64,000 nt of DNA from Taeniopygia guttata (lineage: Eukaryota; Chordata; Aves; Passeriformes; Estrildidae): NCBI RefSeq assembly GCF_048771995.1, contig NC_133043.1, positions 9,008,501 through 9,072,500 of the forward strand, given 5' to 3'. Position 1 is the stretch's first letter; every line of letters begins with the position of its first letter. Under the pieces are notes generated by a model that did no database searches, was not told the origin of the DNA, and saw only the letters and a list, made by a program, of their open reading frames with translations. The position numbers and the translations under genes are program-made. Positions 1-13,000 of the stretch are shown here, one piece after another.

Positions 1-65
1 TGAGAGTAGAGAACTGGTGGTAGACTTGAAGTTTCATTTGCTGACTGCAAAGATCCTATAGAAAA

Positions 66-184
66 AAATTGTTATTGTTCTGAAGCCTGTGTAGAGATGC
101 TGTCCTTGGCTGGAGGGATAAAATCTTACTAGTTATTTATATTTAGAATAAGTCTGTCCACAGGCTTCAGAACAATAACAATTT
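66..184. repeat. Perfect 26-bp inverted repeat with 67-bp spacer
   Basis: The arm at 66-91 reads AAATTGTTATTGTTCTGAAG then CCTGTG. The arm at 159-184 is its exact reverse complement. The AT-rich spacer is 67 bp. A match this long and exact is unlikely by chance. It could be a remnant of a short element with terminal inverted repeats or a recent inverted duplication. It lies in HID1 intron 1, so the transcript could fold into a hairpin there. Confidence 0.9.
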
Positions 185-640
185 CCTCAGACTAATCCCT
201 GGCCCTGCAGGGTTACCTGGCCTAAAGTTCAATCAGGTGCTGCGTGAATGGTGTTGACACACCACAGTTCTGCCACATTTGGGGTGGAAAGGAGCAACTG
301 CTCTAACAGATCACCTGAGCTTGTGCAGTACTGGCTGGAAACCTGGGGCAGAGATGAGGGACTTGCTCTGTGTTGAGCCCAAGGAAAAGGAGAGCCCCTG
401 CTCCAAAGGATTGCTGCCGTAGCTGGTGGGATGCTTAGTTGGCATGTTGGCAAGAAGCAAAACGAGACACACTGAGCAAGGCTAGTGGCTGCTTGTCCCT
501 TGGTTCTCTGCTGATGATCTGCAGCAATCTTAGAATTAGTTTTAGGGCAGTCCTCCAGTGGGGGCCTGTTGGAGGAATTGTTAGGAATGGACATTTGATG
601 TAAGTCATAAGCACAGAGAGCTCTTGGTTGGGAGGAGGTA

Positions 641-670
641 CAAACACACACACACATACACAAACACACA
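641..670. repeat. CA-rich microsatellite
   Basis: A short CA-type simple repeat, interrupted by AT and AA steps, in HID1 intron 1. Confidence 0.8.
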
Positions 671-3600
671 CTGCCAGAGTTTGTGTGAAGAGAAAGTGAA
701 GGTGGTGCTGGTGTCAGGCTGAGGACAGTAACAAATAGGCGAGACTGTGCTTTGGGAGCTTTTCCTGTTTTTAGGACATGGTCAGGCCCTCTCTGTTTTC
801 CTGTTTCCTCTGAGGTATCCTGTTTGTCTGGGGGTTGCCTGCTCAGGCTGTAATTCTCTGCTCAGTAACTGGCTTGAGGCTTGCAAACCGAGTGTCTTCC
901 TTTTCTAATTCTGCAGCGTGTGTGTGGTGTGCTTCAAAGAACCTGAAACACAACATTTACAACTAGTAGTAAACAAAGAATGGAGGTGTCCAGAATGACT
1001 GGTTTTACCTTTGTTTGGCCAGTGTGCAGGTGAGAGGTCTTAACTGAAGGCAAAAGTCTCCCTCCTTGCCTGCTCTGTCACACCACCTTGGACCTGCCCA
1101 CTGTGTCCTCAGCAACACTCTGCTCTCCAGATACCTCACCCCTGTGGTGTGGAGCCTGGCTTGGGCATCAGAGTCTCTCTCTGTTGCTCAGCTCTGTACC
1201 TTCAGCAGCCTCTGCCATGAGGTGTGTGTGGGTCAGGAGGTTCCTTTGCTCTCCAGATGTGCCAGTTGTGTTTCCAGAGTAGAGTCAAGAACTGATTCCT
1301 CAATTCTTACCCTCATTGCTCTGCTGGTGCAGAGCTGATTGTCTGCACTATGCCAGAGGAACATTAGGCTCTTCCTTACCTGTGCTGAGGATTCAGCTCC
1401 TCGTGAGCTCTCTGGCTGAAGCACTGTCAAGGCTAGGAGTGCTCTGGGATTTGTGATTGCAGCCTGTGCTGTACCAACACTTGTACCTAAATCTTGACAT
1501 TTCCAAATGAAGATACCCCTGGCTGGTGAACAAGGCTGCTCTAGGTCTCTGTATTTCCCTCCTCTGTGAGGCTGGATACAGTTTGTTGAGTGAGCTCAGC
1601 TGAGGAAGTGGATATTTAGATCTCCAGAGATCCTGCATGCAGAAACAATCAGCTTAAAAACAGCCAGTTATGTTCTATCAAGGAGATGAATATTATGTGG
1701 ATTGAGTAGCTTCATGATGCTAGGCTGGTAATTAAAACAGGGGGTAGTGGGGCTGTGAGTGACTCAGTACTGAATCCATGTCCCAGGATTGTACATGGGA
1801 TACCATCTGTTGATGAAGAGCTGACTTGCTGCAGCTCTTAAAAATGCAAGGTACCGGTGTTTTAGTGTAATCTGTTTGCCAAGATGGCAGCAGAGACATG
1901 AATGCTGCTGTACATCCAACATTGCAGCTCAGGGAATTGCCCCTGTGCTTCCCTGCTCCAAGGCACTGCAGTCAGAGTTCCCCAATCCCTGTTGGGCTGC
2001 CGACTGTAAAACAGCGGCTGTGTTCAACCTCTGAGGAGGCCTCAGGCTAGTGGGAGGTAAAGGGATCAGTGTCTGCTGGAGGGAAATGGTTTTCTGCTTC
2101 CCCTCTAGATGAGAGTGAAGGCATTATTTATGCATGATGCCCAATTAGCAGCAATTGCTGCGTGCTGTTGTCAGTGGGAGTGGCTGTGGCAGGCAGCCAG
2201 GATGTACATGTGGCAGTTCTACATGAGGTTGTGGTGTGTGGTTTGAAATGGGGTGTAGGATTTGTAGGGTATTTCATGCATTACATACATCAGATTTCCA
2301 AATACTTGGCTCTTTTTGAGGAATACAAGTAGAGATGAGATGTGCAAAATAGCTTTCCTTTCATTTAAGCATTTCATGCCCAGATTACAAACAGCTCAGC
2401 TCTTTCACGTGCTCAGCTGAAAGTCAGGCTGTGAATATTGGTTTGGATTGTTCCTACAGGTTCCCTCTAGGAGCTGTGGTCTTGAACCATTTGGGAAAAG
2501 TTGCTCTTCCCTTGAGAAGAAGTTTGGTGGGGTCTTGCTTTGGTGTCCAGGTGAAAAAAATTAGGTTTTCAACACTAGGGGCTGAGTTTAATAAGATGTC
2601 TGAACACACAGGGGTTTTTTCTGGTTTTGTTTTTAAAGACTGGGGAGTTGCTTGGGCTGGTTCATTGTATGACTGGAAGGACTAGGACCAGGAGCACTGA
2701 AGCATTAAGGCAAAGAGCTGCAGGGCAATAACCTGCTGTACCAGTCTGAGGTGGCTGGCCCCTGTCACTTTTTGGCCTGTGGTGCTGGTGACACATCACA
2801 TGCCCTGGGCTGGGGCTGTTAGTTCAGGGGGTGACAGCAAACAGGACACACAGCAGCACTTCTCTGTGTCAGAGTTGTGAATGACCTGTTCTCCCCAGAG
2901 TGGCATCTGAGCTGTATTTAGACACAGCATAGAGCTGGACAAATTTTCTGCCTTCTGCAGCAGATCTGGGAGTGGGCAGGACTTGTTTAAATTAAACACA
3001 CAGTCATATTTTTGTCCCTTTCATATCTGGCATGCAAGACCCACCCAGTGGTGCTGATTATTGCCCTTAGTGAGCTCTGCTGTTTGCTCTGGAGCTGGTG
3101 CTGGTCGCAGGCAGGAGGGGCTGGGGGTGCTGAGCTGAGCAGCTCTTCTGACCTGCCAAGCATGCCCACACCATACCTGGTGAAACTCCTGGGAAAGCTC
3201 ACATTTTCCTCTTCTGACTGCAGTCATGGATCCATCTCTTTCACACTGCTTGTCACAAACAGGCATGTATTTTTCCTGCCCCTGTAGCTGGACCCCTGGA
3301 TGGGATGGGCACTTGTAGCTGTGTTTGGGCAGTGCCTATCTCTTGGCAAGTATTAGAAGAAAATGTAGTGGAAAGAGGTGTGTTCCCAGGGCTGGGTTGG
3401 GGGCTGAGCTTTTGAGACCACAGGTTTGAAATGGATTGTTTTCTTTGGTCTCCTTCTTCCATCTCCTCTTTGAATGGCACACTTAGTGCTTTTTAAGAAC
3501 AAAGCCTTGGCAGCAACTGGCTGCATTGAGCCCAGTTCTCTATAAATATTTGATTCAGAAAAATCAATTGCATTTTTATCTATGCTTTGAGGTGGGTCTG

Positions 3601-4008
3601 TCAGTTCCGTGGGTCTGTTTGTGCCCTAATGAGATGTCCCTGATTACTTCCTCGAGATTTTGGTTACAACAGCAGTAATTCCAGTGCACATTCAAGGCTT
3701 CCTTGACTTGCTCTGAAGGTGGCAGAGTGCACAAGGAGAGCCTGGCCCATGTGCAGTGGTGAAGATCTTGGATTACTGGCAGCAGTTGCAGACAAACATG
3801 AAGCCTCCTGTATGTCTGAAGGAATGTTCAGTTTGGCAGATAAATCATCCAAACCCTGGAAACAGAGGCTGACATATAAAACCAGTGTTAGTATGTTTTA
3901 TTGAACCTCTTCTTGCCTCATTCCGTCCCCCAGCCAGGCATAATTGCTGATGATTGGATCGTATGGAGTGGTAGTTCCACATCTAGAACAACATTTGTCT
4001 CTCCACAG

Positions 4009-7000
4009 CCTGTGGAGGCCACGGATAATGCCTTTTGGGACCAGTTCTGGGCAGACACAGCCACTTCAGTGCAGGATGTCTTTGCTCTTGTACCAGCTGC
4101 AGAGATCCGAGCAGTGAGAGAAGAATCGCCTTCAAACTTGGCAACTTTGTGTTACAAGGTAAGTTTGGTGCTGTTTTATTCCTTTGAGCTGTGCTAGCAG
4201 GGGTGTCCCTGGATCAACAGCACTGTGGTTTCCAAGGGATAACAAGTACCTTGTACCACACAATGTGCTAGCTTGCCCCTGTCTCCTCTTGAGGGTAATT
4301 CTCGATGTTCCTCTCATAGGTTAGCACAGATCATAGCTGTGCTATGGTGTTTGATCAGTCTGGGGCCTTTTTCCTCTTGTCTCCTTCCTGTGTTTCACTC
4401 TGTCCTCTTGGGTCTTACCTACTCTATAAACTGCTTCTTGCTCAGGGGATTTTGTAGCAAGGCTGAATATTTGTGGTGAGGCTGAAACATCCTGTTCTTT
4501 GTACCTAATTGTACCTCACCATGCACCAGGTTTCAAGCTGAGAGATCCCAGAGGGATCTCTGCACAAATGTCTGGGTAAAGTTTGAGGAAGATCTTAAGA
4601 CTTTTCCTCATTCTGCTGTGATAACAGAACATTCCTGATGCTGCTTCTGCTGTTATCACGTCCCTGTATGGAGCACAGGGACATTGAACAGCATTTCCTA
4701 CCCTGCCAGGTTTGGCAAATTGTCAAGCTGTGAGCAACAGCCTGAGACTTACTCTGCCTGGGAAAGTGCAGGTGTTAACAATGCTCCTGGTTTGAGCCAT
4801 GCCAAGAGTAGCCTTGAAATTGTAGTTGAAAACATTTGGAATGGCACTTTTCCAGTTTTGAATAGTTGCTGCCATCCTATTTTTCTTTGTTCCTCTACAA
4901 TATGTGAATGAGACTTACTGAATCATAGTGAAGGTACCTCTGACTGTGAATTGTCGACAGATGCATGTAGAGGATACGTGAGAAAAAATATGAACGTGAG
5001 GAAAACTGCAATGTTTTTTCCCTGGTATTGGCTTCTGGCAATGAGCAGTTTGGGAGATGAGAAGGGCTTAGAAGATCTGTAACCCTTTGACTCTGTGTCT
5101 TCTTTCTTCCAAAACCAAGACTAAAATATGTTCTCTTCTCCCTGCTGGAAAGAGGTGTGTTGGGAGGCCTTGTCACTGCAGGACTGTTTATGCATGAGCT
5201 GTAGGGATATCAGTGTCAGAGGAGCCCCTCCAGCAGGGCTTTTGCTAGTCTGAGAGCCCTGACTTGTGCCATGTGCAATGGTGCCACTGGACTTAGCAGC
5301 ACTGTGTGTTTGTGAAGAGATGTCATTTACAGTCATGGTTGGAGACTCAGGCTGTGCAGTTCAGCTCAGTTAGTGTGTGACAGGCTGGGACAAACAGCAC
5401 TTAAATACCCATTAATGCAGTGACGCAGGCTGGCAGAGTCAGTGACCCAGGCAGTCTGCCATGAAAATAAGCAGGGACACATGACCTCATGAATTAAAAA
5501 GCAGCAAGGTGAATCCTTGTTGAATGTTTTGGCTTTCATTTCCCCTCTGTTTCTCCTTGGGATCAGGAAGTAAGAGCAAGTGGGGGCAGCTGTGGAGGAA
5601 GAGACTGCTTTTTTCTATCTGTAGGTAAAACCTCCTGTGGCTGTAGTTGCTGCCTGGTGAGACCCACATCTATTCTGAAAAGCACAGTGACCCTCCACTG
5701 GCAGTTGCAGCAGCCACTGGATGGGCTGCAGAGTCTCAGCCCGGGTGGTCTTTCCAGAGCAGCAGTCCTGTTCACTGAGGCAGTGGGGAAACCTGGGCTA
5801 CCATCCTCTTCTGCAGCAGGACCTTGACAGATGCAGCTGGAGACTGTATCCCTACACATAACACAGGCAACAGCTTAGCTGCCACCTCCTGAGTCAGGAG
5901 AGGTCCCTGCTGTAATCACACAGACAGAGCTGTCAGACTGTGTGTTTCTGTGTGACCATCCCCTGCCAGCACCTCACTCGATGCAGCACAGTGCTGCTGC
6001 CTTGGTCCTTCCTGCCTGCATCTCATGTACTTGCTGCAGCTGATTAATCTCATCTGCCCTTTCAGTGCATGGTGTCATGGAGCAGTGCTGGAAGGAGCCT
6101 TCTGGTGCTGTGGCTGTCTGTCTCACGTGGTACCACACATGTGCTGCATGGATTAGCCATGACATTTGAGGTTTCTTGCAGTGGAACAGGAGAAATTCAA
6201 TAAGGTCTGTTTAAAATTCATTAACCATGATTTTTTTAGAGCTTCAGACAGCAGCTGTGCTATTAAACTGAGGGCAAATGGACTTCCAAGAACTATTTAT
6301 AAATCTGTGTGAGGGTGTCACTAGCAGGACCGACCTGCCTAGCTCTTGCTAACTTGTGCCCAGGCTAATGCTGCCTTCCTTGGTTTTGTTTCCTTCAGGC
6401 TGTGGAGAAGCTGGTGCAGGGAGCAGAGAGTGGCTGCCACACGGAGAAGGAAAGACAAATTGTCTTGAACTGCTGTCGACTCCTCACCCGTATCCTGCCT
6501 TACATCTTTGAGGACCCAGACTGGAGAGGTTTCTTTTGGTCAACTGTCCCTGGGGCTGGCCGAGGAGGGGTCTGTCTCTTGTCAATTATTCTTCTTTCTG
6601 GAGGGTGATGGGGAGGCTGCAGTGAGGAGACGCTATGTGTATTTGGGGGCAATTTTATTCCAGTTATTTCTATGTGGTCAGAAATTTGGTGGCACTTTCT
6701 AAATTCTTTCCCTTCCTTTGATTCTTACTGCATCCTCTGGATGTTTCACTTGTGTGTGTAGCTGTAGGAGAGCACTGATATGTGAGGAAAGGCTTCTTTC
6801 AAGGAAAGTTCACCTGGAGGCATGACTCTTAGTGAATATGAGAGCTGTACTGAAGGCTGTATGACTTTCTTAGACTGAAGTGTCTTTCTTCCACTAATTA
6901 CAGTTGATTTAAGTTTCAAATCAAAATGCAACAGAGTGTTGTTTGCACTGATTTTACAATGTCACATTTATAAGTGAACAGTGCCAGAGAAGCTCTTGGC

Positions 7001-10000
7001 ATCGTGGCTCAATACCCTGCTTGTGAGCTGAGTGATACATTTTTAGCCAGGGCCTAACCTGGGAGATGAAGCCCCCAGCTGAGCAAGAGTGGTTAAAGAG
7101 TGGTTCTGTTTCTGGCTCTGTCAGTGAAATGCAGAACCCTGGGGAGTGTCTCAGCCTCCCCACATTTCTTTGTCTGGAGAGCAAGAACAATAGTGGTCTT
7201 TTGCATCCCTCAGAGGAACGGGGTGAAAGTGCTTTAGGATCTTCTGCAAATAGGAGGAATAGCAGCACTGAGAGCACAACTGAGTTATACCAGGAGTATG
7301 TATTTGCCTGCTTCCTCCCTCAGCAGCTGCTCTGTGCATGGAGAGCCCTCTCCTATGAGTTCTGATCTGCAGGTCAGTGTGGCTGTACTGAAGTATGTGG
7401 TTCTCCTGAGTCTAAGTGCAGTGCAGTGTCTTTGGGAACAGTTATGAAGGGATGGAAGTGGTTGGTACAGTATAAACTGGTACCTCTTGCTGTCTATGCC
7501 TGCCACCTCTAATCTGCTTTTACCTGAGGGCACATCAAAAGGAAGTTCTAGGTGATGAAAAGGGAAGTCCTTGCTAGTCCTGCTTTGTGATTTGTGCGGT
7601 TGGGAGGGTGGTGGTTGTCAGTCTTTTCATCCCTTCAGGGGCCAGGGAGTGCTGGAGAGGCTTAACAATGGAGGAACTTGTTTTGGGAAGGAGCGTACAG
7701 GGGTGCCTGGTGCTCTGATCCAGCCAGGCTGCTGTTTCTCCTGTTTTTCCACTTTGTTCAGCACCTAGAAAAGAGTTTCTCAGCCTCAGAGTGGTGGAGT
7801 CACCCCAAGGTGATCCAGCCTAATCCATGTGTGCTGTGTTGGGGAACCCTCCTGAGTGTGGGTGGAGCTGTTGTGGTTTGGTGTGCTCAGGTATTTAACC
7901 ACATGCATTTAACCTGTAAGGCTGGGATAACCAATACATCCATGAGGTCTTAGGGAAGCTGGGGTCACATCTAATCTGGGGCAACAGCTTTGCTGTATGG
8001 TGGCTGATTTCTGTCTGAGAACTGAAGATGATGGTATGCCTGGACTCTTAGTAAATATCTCTGTGATTGTCCTTCACCTGCTTCATGATGGAGTGATGGA
8101 TGGCAGAGCTTCCTGGAGCCATGGCTCCTCCCTCCTCTATGGGAGTCTGTATTGTGTTCAGATCTACTGGTTTTTGTATGTCACCATTTTGGATATGGTG
8201 TTACCTGTACCCTGCAGGGACATTTTTTCTGGCAACTGAGTTACTCTTAGTAAAGATCACTCTTGGAAAAGAAATCCCCTTGGACCCTAATGGTCATCAT
8301 TTCACCTCTGACTGTGAGCACAAGTCAAAGCATCTTCACTGGCTCCATCCATTCTCTCTGTGCCAGTTCTTACATCCGGGCTTTTTTTGTGGTATCCTGC
8401 CTGCTGCCACCAAGACAGATTCAGAGGCACACAGACCATTATCTCCCTAGCTGCCTGCTGTGATTGAAGAGCTGTGTGTTGTGCTCAGGCTGACAGAGGC
8501 CTGGCTGAGGTAGATAAGCTCCTGCCATTCCTGCTCTCTGCCTTTCCCTCCAGCACCGGTGTGTGGTGGGAAGTCCTCCCAGGCAGGATGCTTTTTGACA
8601 GGCAGGATCTGGCAAGGTTTCCCGTGGCAACAGCTGCAGAGGAGTATCCATGCATGCTTGGAGAGATTCTTTGAATGCTGGAGATGGCACAATCCTCTCT
8701 ACTGTTGTGCTCACTCTGCCATGGCAGGCTGGAGCAGCCCCTTGCCTGATATGCACACAGCCTCACCCTGTTCTGTCACCTCCAGTTTTGGGCAGCCCAT
8801 GCAGAAAGAACTTTAAGGGGTTTTATACCTTATTGCTGCTGGTTGGCTTCTCCTTATTGCTGTCTCCATGCACCATCCAAATCACCCTCCTTCATGAATG
8901 TAAAACCCTCTTCTCTGTCCATGCTTCTCTTTCCTTTTGTCTTCAATAAGCCAAGCCACGTGGCAAGGTGTGCCCAGTGCAACTCTTCTTTTCCTCTGAC
9001 ATCTCCAGGCCTTTGTCTGCTCAGTTTGCTATCATTAAAGAGCTTGTTCCTGTTCAGTCATCACCATCAGGGGGGAAATTTCTTTCCTGTACTATCTGGG
9101 GTTTTGTTCCTTTTGTTCCCTCCTGTTCCTGGTGTAATGTCTTGCCTCCCTGTGTGTTTTTGGGGAGTGTATCTTCTTGTGCTGTGACATACTGGTGCTA
9201 CTGTGTGCTCTTTGCCCACCCTGAACTGACAATGCTCTCCTGTTTGTCACTTCAGGGAGATGAAGATGATGAAAATGCCCGGCCACTGGCCGAGTCCTTG
9301 CTCCTCGCTGTCACAGATCTGCTCTTTTGCCCTGACTTCACTGTGCAGAGCCACCGGAGGAGCACGGTGGTGAGTTGGAAGTTGAATCATGAGATTACCT
9401 GCATAGAGGCAGATTAGCTGCCTGGTGGAGAGGGGGGGACCCTGGGAAACCCCAGCAGCTTCCTGCAAGCCTGCAGGCAGGAAAACACTGATTTGCTGAG
9501 CTTGACCCCACAGTGAGTAATATTTATCATCATTTTGGGTTCCTGGTATGGTCTTTGTGCTTCTAAAACAGATGTTCTGGGCACGAGTCTCAAATGGAGT
9601 GGCTGGCAACTACCCCCACACTACAGCTTACCCCTCAGGAAAAGGTGGTTGTGCTGGCAAACAGTTGCTCTTCTGTTGCTGCCAGCAGAGTGGAGACCTT
9701 TAGCACCTTGTTCCTCTCTCTGGCAGTTGGGTGCATTCTGGCTCAGGAAGCAGCTGTTTGCCTGCTCACATGTGCTGTGATCTGAATGAGTAGATGGCCT
9801 CTGTGGTGTCTTTCCACCTCTTCTCCCTCTTTGTATCGTGGCAGCAAAGACATTTAAATATGTTCTGATCCTTGTGGTGACTGTACCTAAGAGAAGTTTC
9901 CTGAAGCAGGGATATCCTACCAGGTGTGCTAAGAACAGAGAACAGATTGTGGTGCATCTCCCTCCTTCTCTCTCCCTGCAAGTGACTCTCATGTTTTTTG

Positions 10001-13000
10001 TAGGTTCAGTCTATAAACAAAAAAAAAAACAGTGGTCCTTTTTGGGATAGATCTGACACAAATTAAAAATGAGCATGCTAAACTGTGGTGTGTTTGATGG
10101 CTGCAAAATTCTGTGACAAATCTGAATACTAAATTGATTGCTTGGGGTTTCTGAGTAGTAGAAAGAGAGTTGTAATCTGTCACCTGGAGCAGATTACAAC
10201 TCCAGGGGCAAGGGGGCAAGGCTGGATCAGAGCTACCCATGTGCTATGAGTAAGTGGTGCTGAAACAGAAGGACTTCCTGTCCAGTGCTGTCACCTGGGG
10301 TGGATTGCACAAGTCAGGGTGACAGTGGATTTTCCTGGGAGAGCCTCCCCCCACCACTTGCACCTGTGATTTTTCCCTTGGCAGCAGCCAGACTGGTTTT
10401 TCAGGATTCTGGGCAACTGGAATTAGACACTGAGATTGTGAATGATTTATGTTTCTTGCTGCTGGCTGCCCATCTGCTGCCTGCAGCCTCCGTAGTCTTT
10501 GCTGAGCTGACTTTTCCTCCCTGGGCTTGGTCTGACTGCAGCTTAAGAGCAGAGAGATGGGTACCACCATCTTATGTTCATTGCAGAGCAGCGTGTGGCC
10601 CGAGACATACAGGTCATGGTGGATTTTGGCTGAAATACCGCTGAGTAAAGAGGAAGAATTGTGAGACAATGGGTAATGGAGACAGGACTGACCCATATTC
10701 CCACTGAAGTCAGCCCTAAAATTATGGCTGGAAATGTGGGCTCCCTCCATTATCCACAGTACTTTTATCTCTGTGTTTTATCCCTTGCTTGCAAAGGCTG
10801 AGATCTTTGAAGACATCAGCACCTGCTTTTTCAGGCCTGGTGGGGGGTTCTGCTGTACAGTTCACCTGGGTGAACTCTGTCTGGGTGCTTTTCTGCTGGC
10901 TTTTTTTCTAGAGAGGCTGAACTGCCTTGGGTGTACCAGCATTGCTGCCAATTCTGGCTCCTGCCTTCTGTGATTCAACCTCTTATTTCTCCCACAGGAC
11001 ACAGCAGAAGATATCCACTCCATTGACAGCTGTGAGTACATCTGGGAGGCGGGAGTGGGCTTTGCTCATTCTCCACAGCCCAACTACATCCATGACTTGA
11101 ACAGGTAAGAGTCTCTGCAAAGGCAGAATGGAAAGAAACTGGGCTCAGGAGAGGGGGATCTGGGGGAGATAAGCTCTCTTTGCCTCCTTGAGTATCCATG
11201 ATTCCCAAGGAGCTTTCTACTTGCTCCTTTCTGAGGTAACAGGACTGGCAGCACAGAAAAAACCCCAGCTGACCTTTTGAGTAGCTTTTAGTAGTATAAG
11301 GTGGGAGTCGGACTGTCTGCAGCAGGAACTGGGTAAACACTGCTGTTCTGGAAATGCCAAGGAGCTCTGTACTGGATTTCTTTTTTGTAAGGCAGCAATT
11401 CTGTTTAGCTTTGTGCCAGTGACAGAAGTATGGCTTAGGAAATGAAATGGGCTTAGCTCTCCCTCAGAAGATGGGACTTTCTAGATGGGACTGAGCCTTC
11501 CTTACGTGTTGTGGTGATTGTGCCTCCTCCCTGCTCCTGAATGGCTCCAGGCCTTTACTTCTCCTTCCAGGACAGAGCTGCTGAAGCTCTTGCTGACCTG
11601 TTTCTCTGAGGCCATGTACCTGCCTCCCTCCTCAGACAGCAGCAACACCAATCCCTGGGTACAGTTTTTCTGCTCTACAGAGAACAGGTGAGGGTAAAGG
11701 GTGGGGGTCTGGGTGCCAGGGGGAGAAATATCTTCAAATCTGTTCCATGGAGTGTTTTGGTAATGGGTAACCATAGGACTTGTTACCTCCAACATCCAGG
11801 GACTGTTCTTTTGTCCCTGTCTCATGTACACCCCATTAGTATTTCTGCTTAGTGAGAAGTGTTCCTCAGCAGCAAAAGGAGAGTCTGAGCAGGGTGCCAC
11901 TGGGGTTTGCTGCAGGAGTGATCTCTGTCCTGTGGGAAAGGGCAGGCCCCGTTCCCTGCTGTAGACCCCGTTCCCTTGGGAAGGGGATGTGGTGTTGGTG
12001 GTGGATGAAGGCCGCCCTCTAGTGACTTTGTACCTCTGGGACTTCCAGCTCCTCAGGTGACACTCACTCGCTGTAGGGGAGTACCAACCTGGCTGGAGGC
12101 TGAAGGAATATAGTTTTGTCTTTCCAGTGGCTAGAGAGCTTTGAGATCCTTTCTCGTTTTCACATTTTGCACATGATTCCTCTGGGAGCCCACATGGCCT
12201 TTTTCACCTCCCCTTCCCTCTCAGCTGTAGTCCAGGAGCCCAGCCTGGGAGCTTGGCTCTTGGGTCTGAGCTGCTCAGTCATGGACTGTTGTCACAGCTT
12301 AGAGAAAATGCGTTTTTTCATGGTCCCAGGCTCCTGGGGAGAGATATGCCCGTCCCTCTCCAAAGCAGAGACTTTTGTTTTCTGCTGCTGCCTTCTGAGA
12401 GCATTTTCTCCTCCTCAGACATGCACTCCCACTCTTTACCTCGCTCCTGAATGTCGTCTGTGCCTACGACCCCGTGGGTTATGGGATTCCCTACAATCAC
12501 CTGCTTTTCTCTGACTACCGCGAGCCGCTGGTGGAGGAGGCAGCCCAGGTGCTGATCGTCACCTTGGACTATGACAGCTCCACCAGCTCAAGTCCCACTG
12601 TGGATGGCACAACCACTGGCACAGCCATGGATGATGTGGATGTGAGTGATAACAGAATCTGTATTTGCTGCTCTCCCGATCTCACTGGGGTCCTCTCACA
12701 CCAGCTTGTATTGCACGTTGAGCTGTAGGACACAGCACTGCTTGTTGGGTAACACTGCTGCTCCCCTTGCAGGACACAGCACTCTGCTCTCTCTGTTCCA
12801 ATCCTGCTTCAGTCCTGTGGTCACTAAAGACCTATATATGACCAAAATACTAGATTTTGATCACTGACTTAAATCAGGAGCATGTAAGTGAAAAGCCCCT
12901 GACTTTACTATTCCATGCAGTGCTCTGTCTCCTTGCATTTAAAGCTGAATTGAAAGCTGAAGTGAAAAACATTGGTGGTTATACTTCAGCTTCCTGAATA

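Larger units (their letters stand above)
1..4008 (+). other. HID1: HID1 intron 1 (3' part)
   Basis: This stretch precedes the first visible HID1 exon and ends in a good acceptor, a pyrimidine tract followed by CCACAG at 4003-4008. I found no sequence encoding the conserved N-terminal MGSTDSKLNF-like peptide, so exon 1 and the promoter lie to the left of the window. The stretch holds a perfect 26-bp inverted repeat (66-91 and 159-184) and a short CA-rich microsatellite near 641-670. Nothing else recognisable was seen. Confidence 0.7.

Noticed and set aside
7775-7850. Possible CR1 interior (GTGGTGGAGTCACC)
   Set aside because: The similarity is limited to one short block without neighbouring CR1 landmarks.
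10244-10750. 168-codon minus-strand open frame in a HID1 intron
   Set aside because: No family resemblance; intronic and without splice support.
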